This document shows positions 1 to 8,828 of a stretch of DNA of 64,000 nucleotides, piece after piece. Each line of letters opens with the position of its first letter. Positions within the stretch are counted from its first letter, which is position 1. The translations under genes were made by a program, and so were the position numbers. The stretch lies in contig CAACVI010000034.1 of assembly GCA_900659855.1 (NCBI GenBank), positions 62,001 through 126,000 of the forward strand, given 5' to 3'. This stretch comes from Candidatus Desulfarcum epimagneticum. Lineage in GTDB: Bacteria; Desulfobacterota; Desulfobacteria; Desulfobacterales; CR-1. The notes under the pieces were generated by a model that was given only the letters and a program-made list of their open reading frames with translations, searched no databases and had not been told where the DNA came from.

Positions 1-45
1 CATAGTCGGAATGATCAGCGCCAAGTGTTCAGGCTCGTATTTCAC
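1..45 (-). CDS. Probable family 2 glycosyltransferase, N-terminal 15 codons only
   Basis: A GTG at 45-43 overlaps the TGA stop of the upstream dehydrogenase as GTGA, the arrangement used repeatedly in this locus. The 15 visible codons end in ALIIPTM, which resembles the first beta strand of GT-A family 2 glycosyltransferases (usually VIIPTYN or similar). The rest of the gene lies outside the window. The family call rests on this short stretch and on the polysaccharide context, so it is tentative. Confidence 0.42.
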   Translation of the reverse strand, partial: MKYEPEHLALIIPTM

Positions 46-1004
46 TTTTTAAAATTGATGCCGAAATGTTCAGATGGAAGAATCGCCGAATCCAATCCCG
101 CTATCGCAGACCGCCCCATGGCAAGAATAGCCTCCTCGGAACTTCCTCCTATATGAGGTGTGACAATGACGTTCGGCAGATTTATAAGTTCGTTGTCATC
201 CGGCGGCTCTTGTGCAAAAACATCAAAAGCGGCGCCGCCAAGCCTTTTTTCTTTAAGCATTCCTGTTATTTTTATTTCGTCCAGAAGTCCCCCTCGAGCC
301 AGGTTCATAACGATTGCGCTTGGCTTTAAAAGTTCTAAACGATCGGCGTTGAGAATATTTTTTGTCGTAGGGTCCAAAGGCAGATGCAAGGTCACGATGT
401 CAGATCGTTTCAGCAGCTCCTCCAGGCCAACAGCCTCCACGCCGTATTCCGAATAAAATTCCGGAAAATCCAGAATATCATGGGCAAGAATCTTGCAATG
501 GAAAGCGCGGGACAAGCGGGCCACATCTTTTCCTATATGGCCGCATCCGACTATCCCCAACGTTTTTTCGGTAAATAAATTTCCCTTTATCTGTCGCCAT
601 TTTCCCGCTTTTACTTCTGCGGACGCAACAGGAGCCCGATGCAGCAATGCGATGGCGGACGAAATGACAAGTTCGGAAACCGAGCGCTTATTTACTCCTC
701 CCGTCCATCCCAGCGATACCCCATGACGCTCCATTGCCTCAAGGTCTATCATGTCCATGCCCACGCCGTATTTGCCTATGACTCTTAACTCCGGCAAACT
801 TGAAAACAGCGTTTCATCCAAACTCTCAAGAGCGGTGATCGCTTTGGTGTGCCCGCGTAAAAATTCTATTAGCTCCTTGCCATGCAGGGATTCCCCCTTT
901 TCATTAAAAGTGACGTTCTCATATTTTTTAAGAAGCTCCTCGCGAAGAACAGGGTGTTTGGAGAATGATCTCGAAGCGACTGCCACCGGCGTGTTATTTT
1001 TCAT
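42..1004 (-). CDS. D-isomer-specific 2-hydroxyacid dehydrogenase (SerA-like)
   Basis: This 320-residue protein belongs to the NAD-dependent D-2-hydroxyacid dehydrogenase family, which interconverts 2-hydroxy and 2-oxo acids. The Rossmann motif GIVGCGHIGKD lies at about residues 150-160. The catalytic triad of the family is visible as Arg237 (NLARGG), Glu266 (AQEPP) and His284 (TPHIGG). There is no ACT domain, unlike long SerA proteins, so a housekeeping serine role is less likely. It overlaps the AroB-like gene by 4 bp (ATGA type) and is the last complete gene of a cassette with a KdsB-like enzyme and an HisC-like aminotransferase. I infer that it oxidises or reduces a carboxylated sugar or cyclitol precursor; the substrate cannot be read from sequence. 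Confidence 0.88.
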   Translation of the reverse strand: MKNNTPVAVASRSFSKHPVLREELLKKYENVTFNEKGESLHGKELIEFLRGHTKAITALESLDETLFSSLPELRVIGKYGVGMDMIDLEAMERHGVSLGWTGGVNKRSVSELVISSAIALLHRAPVASAEVKAGKWRQIKGNLFTEKTLGIVGCGHIGKDVARLSRAFHCKILAHDILDFPEFYSEYGVEAVGLEELLKRSDIVTLHLPLDPTTKNILNADRLELLKPSAIVMNLARGGLLDEIKITGMLKEKRLGGAAFDVFAQEPPDDNELINLPNVIVTPHIGGSSEEAILAMGRSAIAGLDSAILPSEHFGINFKK

Positions 1005-2071
1005 TTATAACGGTCCTTTTCCAAATAGTTCGCACAAATTTCAACAAATTTTTGATTATTCTCAAACAAACCCACCGATATTCGCCCTTGAGAGTCAGGA
1101 AGAGCCAGACGAAGTCGCGTGTCAATATTTTTCTTGTCTTTGGATATGGCGTTCAGGAAAGCCGCGGTGTCTATTTCCGTATTGATGAAATCGGAAAAAT
1201 TGGAAGCCAATGCGGTATGCATACGATTATAATGATCAGAATGGGTTAAACCCAAAGCAACGGCGGTGTAATTCGCCATATCCATTCCGATAGTCACCGC
1301 CACGCCGTGTGGAATTCCAAAAGAGGTCGCCGACTCTATGGCATGCCCAAAACTATGTCCATAGTTCATCACATTGCGCGCTCCTTTATCAAATTCGTCT
1401 TCCTCAATGATTCTTTTTTTTATTTCCAGAGAGCGAAAGATATAATCCGTCATAATTTCAGACCCTGTTGAGAGTCTCTCATAATCTTTTGAAATCCGGT
1501 CGAAAGAGTCAGGGCCTTCAATCGCGTGGACTTTCAGCATCTCACCGATTCCGGATTGAATATCCCGTTCTTCCAAGGTGGATAGAAAATCCGTGTCAAT
1601 CGTTATCAGTTCCGGAGGATTAAAAGTGCCAAGAATATTTTTGACTTTTCCAACATTAACAGAACTTTTTGATCCGATACAGGAGTCGGCCTGGGCTAGA
1701 AGGGTTGTGGGATAAAAACTCCACTTAATCCCGCGAAGCAATGTGGAAGCTAAAAAACAGGTGATATCCTGAATAATTCCACCGCCTATGGCGACAAGAG
1801 TATCTTCCCTCCTTATGCCATGCGACACTAAATGTTCAACATATTCGGTGAATTCTTTTAAAGTTTTGTTGTTTTCCGTGGCCTCAATCCGCAAAGTTGA
1901 GGGGGCATCCAGAATATCTCTCAACTTTCGAGAATAAATATCCGCCACTTTTTTATCAATGATGAAACGTTTTTTTTCGAGCGTCTTTTCATTTAAAGAG
2001 TCAAAGGCCCCTTTTCGAAAAGTCGCTTTATAGAACCCTTTATGGCACTGAATGCTCAATTCCCTATACAC
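1001..2071 (-). CDS. AroB-family sugar phosphate cyclase (3-dehydroquinate synthase-like)
   Basis: The protein has the dehydroquinate synthase fold. It shows GGGIIQD (about residues 96-102, NAD-binding), PTTLLAQADSCIGSK (about 121-135, the family's PTTLLAQVDSSVGGK region), and metal-ligand regions GEMLK (Glu177), NYGHSFGHAIE (His239/243) and PHGVAV (His255). The family turns sugar 7-phosphates into cyclic products such as dehydroquinate, valiolones or 2-deoxy-scyllo-inosose. An in-frame reading extends upstream to 2143, but that part overlaps the SDR gene. I chose GTG at 2071, which overlaps the SDR stop by 8 bp and has a G-rich stretch upstream; TTG at 2059 is the alternative. The GSKS in place of GGKT suggests it is not a housekeeping AroB. 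Its neighbours point to an unusual cyclitol or ulosonic sugar. Confidence 0.85.
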   Translation of the reverse strand: MYRELSIQCHKGFYKATFRKGAFDSLNEKTLEKKRFIIDKKVADIYSRKLRDILDAPSTLRIEATENNKTLKEFTEYVEHLVSHGIRREDTLVAIGGGIIQDITCFLASTLLRGIKWSFYPTTLLAQADSCIGSKSSVNVGKVKNILGTFNPPELITIDTDFLSTLEERDIQSGIGEMLKVHAIEGPDSFDRISKDYERLSTGSEIMTDYIFRSLEIKKRIIEEDEFDKGARNVMNYGHSFGHAIESATSFGIPHGVAVTIGMDMANYTAVALGLTHSDHYNRMHTALASNFSDFINTEIDTAAFLNAISKDKKNIDTRLRLALPDSQGRISVGLFENNQKFVEICANYLEKDRYK

Positions 2072-2786
2072 GAGAGAAACCCCCGTCAATAATAATATTT
2101 TGCCCGCTGATGTAAGTGTTTTCAGGTCCGACCAGCCACGCAACCAAAGCGGCTACTTCTTCGGCTTTCCCGAGACGTCCCGCAGGAATTCTCGAAACAA
2201 GATCAGCAATGCCTTCCTTTCCCAAAATAGACCGGGTCAACTCTGTGTTAATAAAGCCGGGCGCAACGCAGTTAGCAAGGATTCCATCACCTGCGACTTC
2301 TGCGGACAAGGCCGCCGTCATGCCATCAACGGCGAACTTACTCGCAGAGTATGACGCCCTGAACTCTTTGCTGATATGACCAAAAATCGAACTTATTGTA
2401 ACGATCCTGCCCCACTTTTTCCGTTTCATTCCAGGCAATACCGAACGGCACAGCAAAAAAGGGGCCCTCACATTGATCCGTTGAATGAAATCAAAATCCT
2501 CCGGGTTGATTTTTTCAAAGGAATCTATTTTATTAATGCCGGCGTTATTTATCAGAATATCCGGCTCAATTTCGGATAACTCTTTGGCAAAGATGGAGGC
2601 ATGATCCAAATCAGAAAAATCAACACAGCGAAACTCACAACCAGTCGGGATTGAACCCTCTGGCCGTGTCCCAGTGCCGATTACATGGGCCCCCTCTTCC
2701 AACAGCCGGCTGGCGATGGCGTATCCTATCCCTCTTGTCGCGCCGGTCACAACCGCAAGTTTTTTCGACAGATTCAAATGAGACAT
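2064..2786 (-). CDS. Short-chain dehydrogenase/reductase (FabG-like)
   Basis: A classical SDR of 240 residues with TGATRGIG at 14-21, NNAG at 80-83, catalytic Ser around 132-133 and Tyr146-x3-Lys150 in YSASK. The C-terminal GQNIIIDGGF is also typical. Such enzymes reduce or oxidise a carbonyl/hydroxyl using NAD(P)H. It sits between the KdsB-like and AroB-like genes, and its stop overlaps the start of the latter, so it probably acts on the same sugar or cyclitol intermediate. FabG-like similarity does not imply fatty acid synthesis here. Confidence 0.9.
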   Translation of the reverse strand: MSHLNLSKKLAVVTGATRGIGYAIASRLLEEGAHVIGTGTRPEGSIPTGCEFRCVDFSDLDHASIFAKELSEIEPDILINNAGINKIDSFEKINPEDFDFIQRINVRAPFLLCRSVLPGMKRKKWGRIVTISSIFGHISKEFRASYSASKFAVDGMTAALSAEVAGDGILANCVAPGFINTELTRSILGKEGIADLVSRIPAGRLGKAEEVAALVAWLVGPENTYISGQNIIIDGGFSRV

Positions 2787-2834
2787 GACTCATTTAACCT
2801 CTTGGAATATATAAAATCAATACTATTCATGCCA

Positions 2835-3602
2835 TTAGTATTTTTCTAAAAACGGATCATTCTTCATATGTTCCTCGACTTTTTCCATATCCTCCGGTGT
2901 GTCAACCGAAAACGATTCTATATAAGGATAAGGGGCGATTCGCTGTTTGAGTCCATTATCACAAATGCGATTGCTGTCACAAGACTCGGCAAGTTCCAGA
3001 GGGGATTCCGGCATGCTGTTAAAAAACCGCAAAAAATGCCAGCGAAACCCGAGTATTCCATATATTCGCCGGGCATCCAGATTTGAAGTTAATTTTTCAC
3101 AATGTGGAACAGGGCTTCGGCTTGTGTAAAGCACATCACCATTCATGTCTTTAATGATTTTGACTGTATTGGGATCGCGAAATTGTTCATCATCAACAAT
3201 CTGCATGGCCAGCACAGCGCAGTCAACCGATGCGTCATCCATAAGAGGCTGTATCACCTTTTCTATCATATCAGGACGAAGCATGGGCTCATCTCCCTGC
3301 ACGCAAACCACTATATCGTTGGGCCCTGCATCTGAGCCTGACTTTTCAACCGCCTCAGCCACCCGGTCCAGACACCGGGTGTGTGAATCGGATGTCATAA
3401 TGACAGGGAAACCTTTGGCTTCACCAAATTCCTTGATTTCCTCATCACAAGTAGCCAGAAAAAGACCATCCCAACGCTCAAAAAATTGAGCGCGTCTGAA
3501 AACATGCTCCACCATTGGCCTGCCGCAGATATGATACAGGGGTTTTCCGGGGAAACGGCTTGAGCCCATTCGAGCGGGAACAATGCCTATTATCTTTTCC
3601 AA
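2835..3602 (-). CDS. KdsB-like CMP-sugar (3-deoxy-manno-octulosonate) cytidylyltransferase
   Basis: 255 residues, the normal KdsB length. The N-terminal PARMGSSRFPGKPL (9-22) is the nucleotide-binding signature, followed by HTRCLDRVAEA and QGDEPM (102-107), the family's QGDEP motif. A VDTPEDMEKV-type motif near the C terminus replaces the usual GVDTPEDLERV. KdsB enzymes join CTP to Kdo or related 2-ulosonic acids. The protein diverges from standard KdsB around the substrate loop (HTRCLDR instead of HPSGTDR). Together with the AroB, aminotransferase and dehydrogenase neighbours, this suggests a modified acidic sugar or carboxylated cyclitol rather than plain Kdo. That substrate assignment is inference. 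Confidence 0.85.
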   Translation of the reverse strand: MEKIIGIVPARMGSSRFPGKPLYHICGRPMVEHVFRRAQFFERWDGLFLATCDEEIKEFGEAKGFPVIMTSDSHTRCLDRVAEAVEKSGSDAGPNDIVVCVQGDEPMLRPDMIEKVIQPLMDDASVDCAVLAMQIVDDEQFRDPNTVKIIKDMNGDVLYTSRSPVPHCEKLTSNLDARRIYGILGFRWHFLRFFNSMPESPLELAESCDSNRICDNGLKQRIAPYPYIESFSVDTPEDMEKVEEHMKNDPFLEKY

Positions 3603-3608
3603 TCTTTT

Positions 3609-4673
3609 TTATCCTTTAAACAGGTCCATATCTGGAAGTTTATCGGTCAAATCCCATTTTTTCCGCCATTCATCATCCGCGCAATAAATCCGATAAACCA
3701 GCTTCATTGTCTCCAAAGCTTCCGAAGATGAGCCATTTACAATTTTTTTATCATGAATAATAGCCGCGGTGAATTCGTCAATCTCGTTCTCCCAGGATGG
3801 ATCTTCAACGTATCTGGTCATCTGCTCTTTGGGATCGCCATGCTCATTTTGACCCGCCCATATAACCGTCATGGTTTCAGCCCCGTAACTTTTTGAGCCT
3901 GAAAGAATTCCGCTCAATATGATAGCTCCTTGAGTCAGCATGATGTCAAGTTGAAATCGATGTCTCCATTGAGTGGCTGATGAATGCAGCATCGCCACTT
4001 TCCCATCATGAGTCCTCATCAAAGCGTAGGCATTGTCTTCAACATCGTGGTTCCAGAAATCATTGGACACAAAACTGTAAACAGCGGGGAAGTCTCCGGC
4101 GAAAAGTCTCATTAAGTCAACCATATGAATCCCCTGATCAAGCAATATGCCTCCGCCTGCGATTGCCCTGTCTGTTCTCCAGTCTGAGTCCTGCCCAAAG
4201 GCGATAAATTTAGACTTGCCGTACACGCCCCTCAAATTAATCACATCCCCCAGCTCTCCTGATTTAACAATGGACAGCGCATCTTGTATGGATTCATGAT
4301 AGCGATGATTAAACCCATATTTTAATTTTAAATGCGGACATCTCCTTTCGCAGTCAATTACGCGGGCAATGTCTGAAAGATCGCGGCCCGGCGGTTTTTC
4401 ACAAAAAACATGCATCCCCTTTTCAAGCCCCGCCATGGTGACTTCCGCCGCGACATCATTAGAAAGGCATACAAACAATACATCCAGTTCCTGTGAGAGC
4501 AGTTCCTGATAGTTTGGGAAAAAAAGCGTTCCATCATCCAAAACGCCCTTTCCCGTAAATATTTTGTCACATGTCGCCACAGTATCCAAGAAAGGATGCG
4601 AATCAATATAAAATCGTCTCCGTTTTCCGACCACTCCATAACCGGCTATTCCAACGCGAAGCTTTTCCGTCAT
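3609..4673 (-). CDS. Gfo/Idh/MocA family oxidoreductase (first of a pair)
   Basis: An NAD(P)-dependent sugar or cyclitol dehydrogenase of 354 residues. The Rossmann motif AGYGVVGKRR is at the N terminus, and the family's EKPP motif with its catalytic lysine is near residues 92-95. GGGILLDQGIHMVDL carries the conserved Asp and His of the active site. I chose ATG 4673, which shares one base with the TGA of the preceding gene (TGATG); a TTG one codon upstream also exists. It is the second of two adjacent but clearly different Gfo/Idh proteins, which probably perform successive oxidation or reduction steps in the same pathway. The substrate is unknown. Confidence 0.88.
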   Translation of the reverse strand: MTEKLRVGIAGYGVVGKRRRFYIDSHPFLDTVATCDKIFTGKGVLDDGTLFFPNYQELLSQELDVLFVCLSNDVAAEVTMAGLEKGMHVFCEKPPGRDLSDIARVIDCERRCPHLKLKYGFNHRYHESIQDALSIVKSGELGDVINLRGVYGKSKFIAFGQDSDWRTDRAIAGGGILLDQGIHMVDLMRLFAGDFPAVYSFVSNDFWNHDVEDNAYALMRTHDGKVAMLHSSATQWRHRFQLDIMLTQGAIILSGILSGSKSYGAETMTVIWAGQNEHGDPKEQMTRYVEDPSWENEIDEFTAAIIHDKKIVNGSSSEALETMKLVYRIYCADDEWRKKWDLTDKLPDMDLFKG

Positions 4674-5779
4674 CAAGTTGATCCTTCATAGGCGGGGGTT
4701 CTGTATAATTTTGACATTTCATCATCAGCTCTGCCAAGACGGGTGGATTCTCCCGTGCTTGATGGTTTAACCCAGTCTCCACATTCATCGGATTGATAAA
4801 AGCTGTGAAGCAGCTTGATGGTATTAAGACAATCGTTACGATTCACAGGATATGGCCTGTTTTCATTAAAAAACGCCTCTATGTCTCTATACATGGCCAT
4901 ATGGCCATTGCCGTAGACACAACTCGAAAAATCTTCGCTTTCTTTTTTGCAGGCTTGCGGGTCCGGCGTAAATATCTGAAGCTCATTCACCGCTATGCCT
5001 CCTATTTGGGCCAGCCCTTTTGATCCGACAATTGAGAGCGAAGCTTCAAAATCATCAGGCCGGGCGGCGGTTGTCACTTCCAAACTGCCAACCGCGCCCG
5101 ATTTATACTTGAATGTGGCCACCACTGTGTCTTCCACCTCGATATTCGCGCCCAAAGTGCGCATAGTCGCATTAACCGAAGAGACTTCGCCGCCGAGATA
5201 GCGCAACAGGTCGACATGATGTATTCCCTGGTTGGTCAGGGCGCCGCCATCATGTGAAAAAGTTCCCCTCCATGGAGCGAGATTGTAATACCTGTCGGAC
5301 CGGCTCCAGCGAACCCTGACGCTCATGATCCTGATCTCGCCCAACTCATGGCATTCTATAGCCTCCCGGACTCGTTGCACCGCCGAGTTATATCGATTCT
5401 GAAAAACCGGAAAAATTTCCAGCCCGAACCGCTCTGCCGTGTCAAAAGCCTCCTCCAGCTGACCCGGTTTTAAAAAGGTGGGTTTTTCTATGATCACATG
5501 TTTCCGGTAACGGCCCAATATGTCCATTCCGTGCTCCCAGTGCATGCCGGATGGCGTGATTACCGCGACTATATCTATCTCCGACACTGACGCAAGCATC
5601 TCATGATAATTGGTAAACCACGGCGCTTTAAACTCCCGACTCCACTCTTTGGCCTTTTCTTTTTCCAGGTCGCATACCGCGACTATGTTCATTGATTTAA
5701 CCGAGGATACGGACCGGCAGTGATGGCCGGCAATCCGTCCACATCCGATAATGGCCACATTATAAACATTTTTTGACAT
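4673..5779 (-). CDS. Gfo/Idh/MocA family oxidoreductase (second of a pair)
   Basis: 368 residues with GCGRIAGHH at 12-20 and IIEKPTFLKP around 96-105, the EKP signature of the family. GGALTNQGIHHVDLLRYLGG carries the conserved His/Asp pair. The family oxidises or reduces hydroxyls on nucleotide sugars, free sugars or inositols with NAD(P). It begins 13 bp after the HisC-like aminotransferase gene, and its stop touches the start of the next dehydrogenase. A dehydrogenase followed by an aminotransferase is the usual way to place an amino group on a sugar or cyclitol ring. I infer that role for this enzyme with the HisC-like neighbour. Confidence 0.88.
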   Translation of the reverse strand: MSKNVYNVAIIGCGRIAGHHCRSVSSVKSMNIVAVCDLEKEKAKEWSREFKAPWFTNYHEMLASVSEIDIVAVITPSGMHWEHGMDILGRYRKHVIIEKPTFLKPGQLEEAFDTAERFGLEIFPVFQNRYNSAVQRVREAIECHELGEIRIMSVRVRWSRSDRYYNLAPWRGTFSHDGGALTNQGIHHVDLLRYLGGEVSSVNATMRTLGANIEVEDTVVATFKYKSGAVGSLEVTTAARPDDFEASLSIVGSKGLAQIGGIAVNELQIFTPDPQACKKESEDFSSCVYGNGHMAMYRDIEAFFNENRPYPVNRNDCLNTIKLLHSFYQSDECGDWVKPSSTGESTRLGRADDEMSKLYRTPAYEGST

Positions 5780-5792
5780 TCAATTCTCCTTA

Positions 5793-6896
5793 TCACCCTC
5801 CCACCGCTTTTCGGATGCGATCTATTACCGGTTTAAATTTTTCAGGGGTTGTTGAAGAAAAACGGCTAAATCCCTTAAGGCAGACATCCCGGAAGTCTCT
5901 CCGATAATAGACCAAATCGGAAAGCGCGTGATGAATCTTTTCAGCATAATCCCCAAAAGCAACGTGGAAAAAATTTCCATGTCCCTCAAGAACCTGAAAT
6001 CCGAGATTCCGCATGGCCTGAAGAAATTCTTTTTTTCCCGCTTCCAACCTTTCGACAGACGCAAGCATCTCCTCATGGCAGTCCAGAAACTGTTCCATCA
6101 TAGAAACCGCGACCGCGCTGATTTCATACATGGATCGGACTTTATGCAAAATTGTCGCCACATCCCGGTTGGCCGCGGCATATCCCAAACGGAATCCGGC
6201 AAGCCCCCATGCTTTGCCTGTGCTTCGAGTCACCATCAAATGCGGATATTTTTTTATCCATGGCAAAACCGTCTCCTGATGGAAAGGATAGTAAGCTTCA
6301 TCAATAAGGGTCAGGGTTCCGGATTTGCCTGCCTCCTCAATAATATCTTTCAGCTCTTTTTGTGAAAAAACAGTGCCCGTCGGACTTCCGGGATTGGGCA
6401 GACATAACATTTTCGGACGTATTTGTTTTACAGCGTTAAGTATTGCTGTGACTGGAAGCTCAGGACCCCTTTCTGACGGACGATATTCCAACGGTCTGGC
6501 ATCAGCGGCATACATCCGGGAATACACCGCATACATAGCAAAAGTCGGTTTAGGGAAAATGACCTTATCGCCAGGAGAAATATATGCCTCAAAAGCAGAC
6601 CGAATAGCGCCGTCAGACCCGTAAGACAACAAAAGATTGGAGGGCTCAACGTCGAGGTGAAGCGCCAGCTTTCGATAAAGGGGAGCGCTTTCAGGATAAC
6701 TCCACAAGGATTTTTCCGGTATTTCAGAAAGAATCCGTCGCGTCGTCTTCAACAGCTCAGGATCGCTGTTTTCGTTTTTATCAAGCCAAAGAAGATTTGG
6801 ATCCCGATTGTTGTCTATAGTCCAATCAGGCCGAACCAAATTTTGATCCGCGACCTCGCGCCGGGGCGCAGGAGCCTGAAAACAATTTGCGCTCAT
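5793..6896 (-). CDS. HisC-like class I/II PLP aminotransferase
   Basis: A fold-type I aminotransferase of 367 residues resembling histidinol-phosphate aminotransferase. Visible landmarks are LDKNEN (about 38-43), SYGSDGAI (91-98), PNPGSPTG (168-175), LIDEAYYPF (PLP Asp region) and RSTGKAWGLAGFRLGY, where Lys228 should bind PLP. It starts the compact downstream cassette after the 635-residue transferase-like gene. No other histidine-biosynthesis gene is present, so histidine synthesis is unlikely. Transamination of a keto-sugar or keto-cyclitol made by the adjacent Gfo/Idh enzymes is the better guess. Confidence 0.85.
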   Translation of the reverse strand: MSANCFQAPAPRREVADQNLVRPDWTIDNNRDPNLLWLDKNENSDPELLKTTRRILSEIPEKSLWSYPESAPLYRKLALHLDVEPSNLLLSYGSDGAIRSAFEAYISPGDKVIFPKPTFAMYAVYSRMYAADARPLEYRPSERGPELPVTAILNAVKQIRPKMLCLPNPGSPTGTVFSQKELKDIIEEAGKSGTLTLIDEAYYPFHQETVLPWIKKYPHLMVTRSTGKAWGLAGFRLGYAAANRDVATILHKVRSMYEISAVAVSMMEQFLDCHEEMLASVERLEAGKKEFLQAMRNLGFQVLEGHGNFFHVAFGDYAEKIHHALSDLVYYRRDFRDVCLKGFSRFSSTTPEKFKPVIDRIRKAVGG

Positions 6897-6920
6897 GGTG
6901 TTATCCTTTAATTTTAAAAG

Positions 6921-8828
6921 TCAATACATCATAAAATGACGCAAAGAATCTTGGGTCACCGGATTGTGATATGACATCACATAACGACGGGCCCGAGACC
7001 TCAAATTTTGAAATTCTTTATCCGGAATCATATGAATTTGATTCATTACATCTGTAATGTCTTCGTTGTCCTTGATCGTCCACTTAAATTCTTTCAACTC
7101 AAACAATGGGTCATAACTAAGAAAATCATCCTGATTAAAATGGATTGCCGGTTTGCCAAGCCTAATCCCCTCAAGAGCCACGCTGCTTCCCCAGTATAAA
7201 ATGGCGTCACATTCTAAAATGTCTTCCTTCAATGTGGAAGAAAACGATATTTCCATATTTTCCGGGACAGCGCCGTTCTTTTCGATAAAAGGTTTAAGCC
7301 TGTCAAAAGGCAAAGCGGGATGGGCGCGCGCAAGGATTTTCAGGGCCGGGTTCGCGAGGGCCTGTTTGATTGCATATCTTGCCAGCGGCAAAGTGTCCAT
7401 CACACCGCACAGGGCGACCAGAATTCGTTCGTTTCCATTGACAGCGCGTTTTTTTTCTCCTGGCTCTATCGCATCCAGATAACTGTATCGGAGGGCGCTT
7501 GAAATATATATCCGCTTTCCAGGGAATGCGCTGTGTTTCCGTAAAATATCAGCGGGCGTCTTGCCTGTTGTCAGGATAGCATCCGGCAAAGGATTTCTTT
7601 TCAGCTCTCTTGAGCTTTGAAACATATTTGCGGCGGCTTGCGGGATAACGGAATGTTGATATCCTATGATTCGCGCCTCAGGATTAACACTTCGAATCCC
7701 TGAGATGAATGCCCGTTCCCATGGATTTCCCTCGCAGGTCATGGCGCACACAGTCATGGAGTATAAGGCGGCCAACCGTTTGCCGGCCGCATAATATATA
7801 TATTGATCAAATGGCACTCTCCATCCCCCTGAGGAGAGGGACTCTCGCAAAAGCGTCGCGATGTCATACCCCAAAAAAACAACCGGGCCTTTAACTTTAA
7901 AAGGTTTGGCAATCAAAAAAAAAGACAGCAGACATACATGCTTAATCACATCCGAATACCGAAGCATGCTTTCAAAAGGAAACGCCACTTGTTTACGCAA
8001 ATGTTTCATCTTGCCATATAAGCGCTTTTTGTCTCCAATCCCTGATCCTATGGTGGCCACATTATTTTTTGGACCCAAATGTTCTGAAATATATTCAGAC
8101 AAATTTCCAAAAAATGGGTCCTGATAACTTCCGTCATTTCTAAAAGAGTCTCGATACACAAAACTTTTTATCAGGTAAACGGTTTTATTGTCTTTAGATG
8201 AAGGAACTTTTCCGCCAAAACTTTTGATTGTCCTGCCAATATCAAGAAAAATAACCACGATGGATTTAAGAATCCCAACCCATGCCTTCGCTTTTCCAAG
8301 CAGTTTCCGGAAAATTTTTGACCATGGCCATGAAAGGATTTTAAAGTTTAGCCCGTGAAGGCAAGCCACATGCCTCAGACCCATCACAGTCGGCCATGAC
8401 GGATTAAGAAGAAATAGAAAGCCATCTGTGTTTTTCATTCTCAAAATGGCATCAATTCCGCGCGTAAATTCACGCAACGGAAGCAACAGGGGACTGCAAT
8501 AAGCATTTTTTGAGGCTATGTCCGTCATCCACCAATGGGGAATATGACCATTCCACTCTCCCAGTTTTCCCACAGCGTCAATATAATCGCGCAATATCTC
8601 TTCCTGGCGTTCCCGTGTTAAAGGAGCGCTGCCAAGCGATTTTATTCCGCAGGTTTTAAGCAGGGATTTTGTGGAAGGACAAAAAACAAAAAAATCAAGA
8701 TAATTTCCTGTCCTGCGTTGATTGATCTTTAAAAATCGTTTTAAAAAAAACAGGCTCTTAACCACAATGATTGAAGGCAAAGCGCTCATTTTGATTAGAG
8801 TTGACGCTCTGTTCTTTTTATTATGCAA
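6921..8828 (-). CDS. Large putative surface-carbohydrate biosynthesis protein
   Basis: 635 residues without a clear textbook motif. The C-terminal half resembles GT-B-like capsule and lipid-linked polymer transferases: a segment with AITCEGN-like context (CAMTCEGNPWERAFISG), GYQHSVIP, ILTTGKTP, then ILARAHPALP and YWGSSVALEGIRLGKPAIHF. The last is typical of the nucleotide-sugar or CDP-polyol binding end of such proteins. I infer a transferase that adds a sugar or polyol phosphate at the cytoplasmic membrane. The first ATG (8828) overlaps the upstream methyltransferase by 34 bp. ATG 8789 just after that stop is an alternative, and neither has a strong ribosome-binding site. Confidence 0.55.
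   Translation of the reverse strand: MHNKKNRASTLIKMSALPSIIVVKSLFFLKRFLKINQRRTGNYLDFFVFCPSTKSLLKTCGIKSLGSAPLTRERQEEILRDYIDAVGKLGEWNGHIPHWWMTDIASKNAYCSPLLLPLREFTRGIDAILRMKNTDGFLFLLNPSWPTVMGLRHVACLHGLNFKILSWPWSKIFRKLLGKAKAWVGILKSIVVIFLDIGRTIKSFGGKVPSSKDNKTVYLIKSFVYRDSFRNDGSYQDPFFGNLSEYISEHLGPKNNVATIGSGIGDKKRLYGKMKHLRKQVAFPFESMLRYSDVIKHVCLLSFFLIAKPFKVKGPVVFLGYDIATLLRESLSSGGWRVPFDQYIYYAAGKRLAALYSMTVCAMTCEGNPWERAFISGIRSVNPEARIIGYQHSVIPQAAANMFQSSRELKRNPLPDAILTTGKTPADILRKHSAFPGKRIYISSALRYSYLDAIEPGEKKRAVNGNERILVALCGVMDTLPLARYAIKQALANPALKILARAHPALPFDRLKPFIEKNGAVPENMEISFSSTLKEDILECDAILYWGSSVALEGIRLGKPAIHFNQDDFLSYDPLFELKEFKWTIKDNEDITDVMNQIHMIPDKEFQNLRSRARRYVMSYHNPVTQDSLRHFMMY

Noticed and set aside
2072-2143. 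Upstream extension of the AroB-like gene
   Set aside because: It would overlap the SDR gene by 80 bp, and its residues do not match the family; the GTG at 2071 is better.
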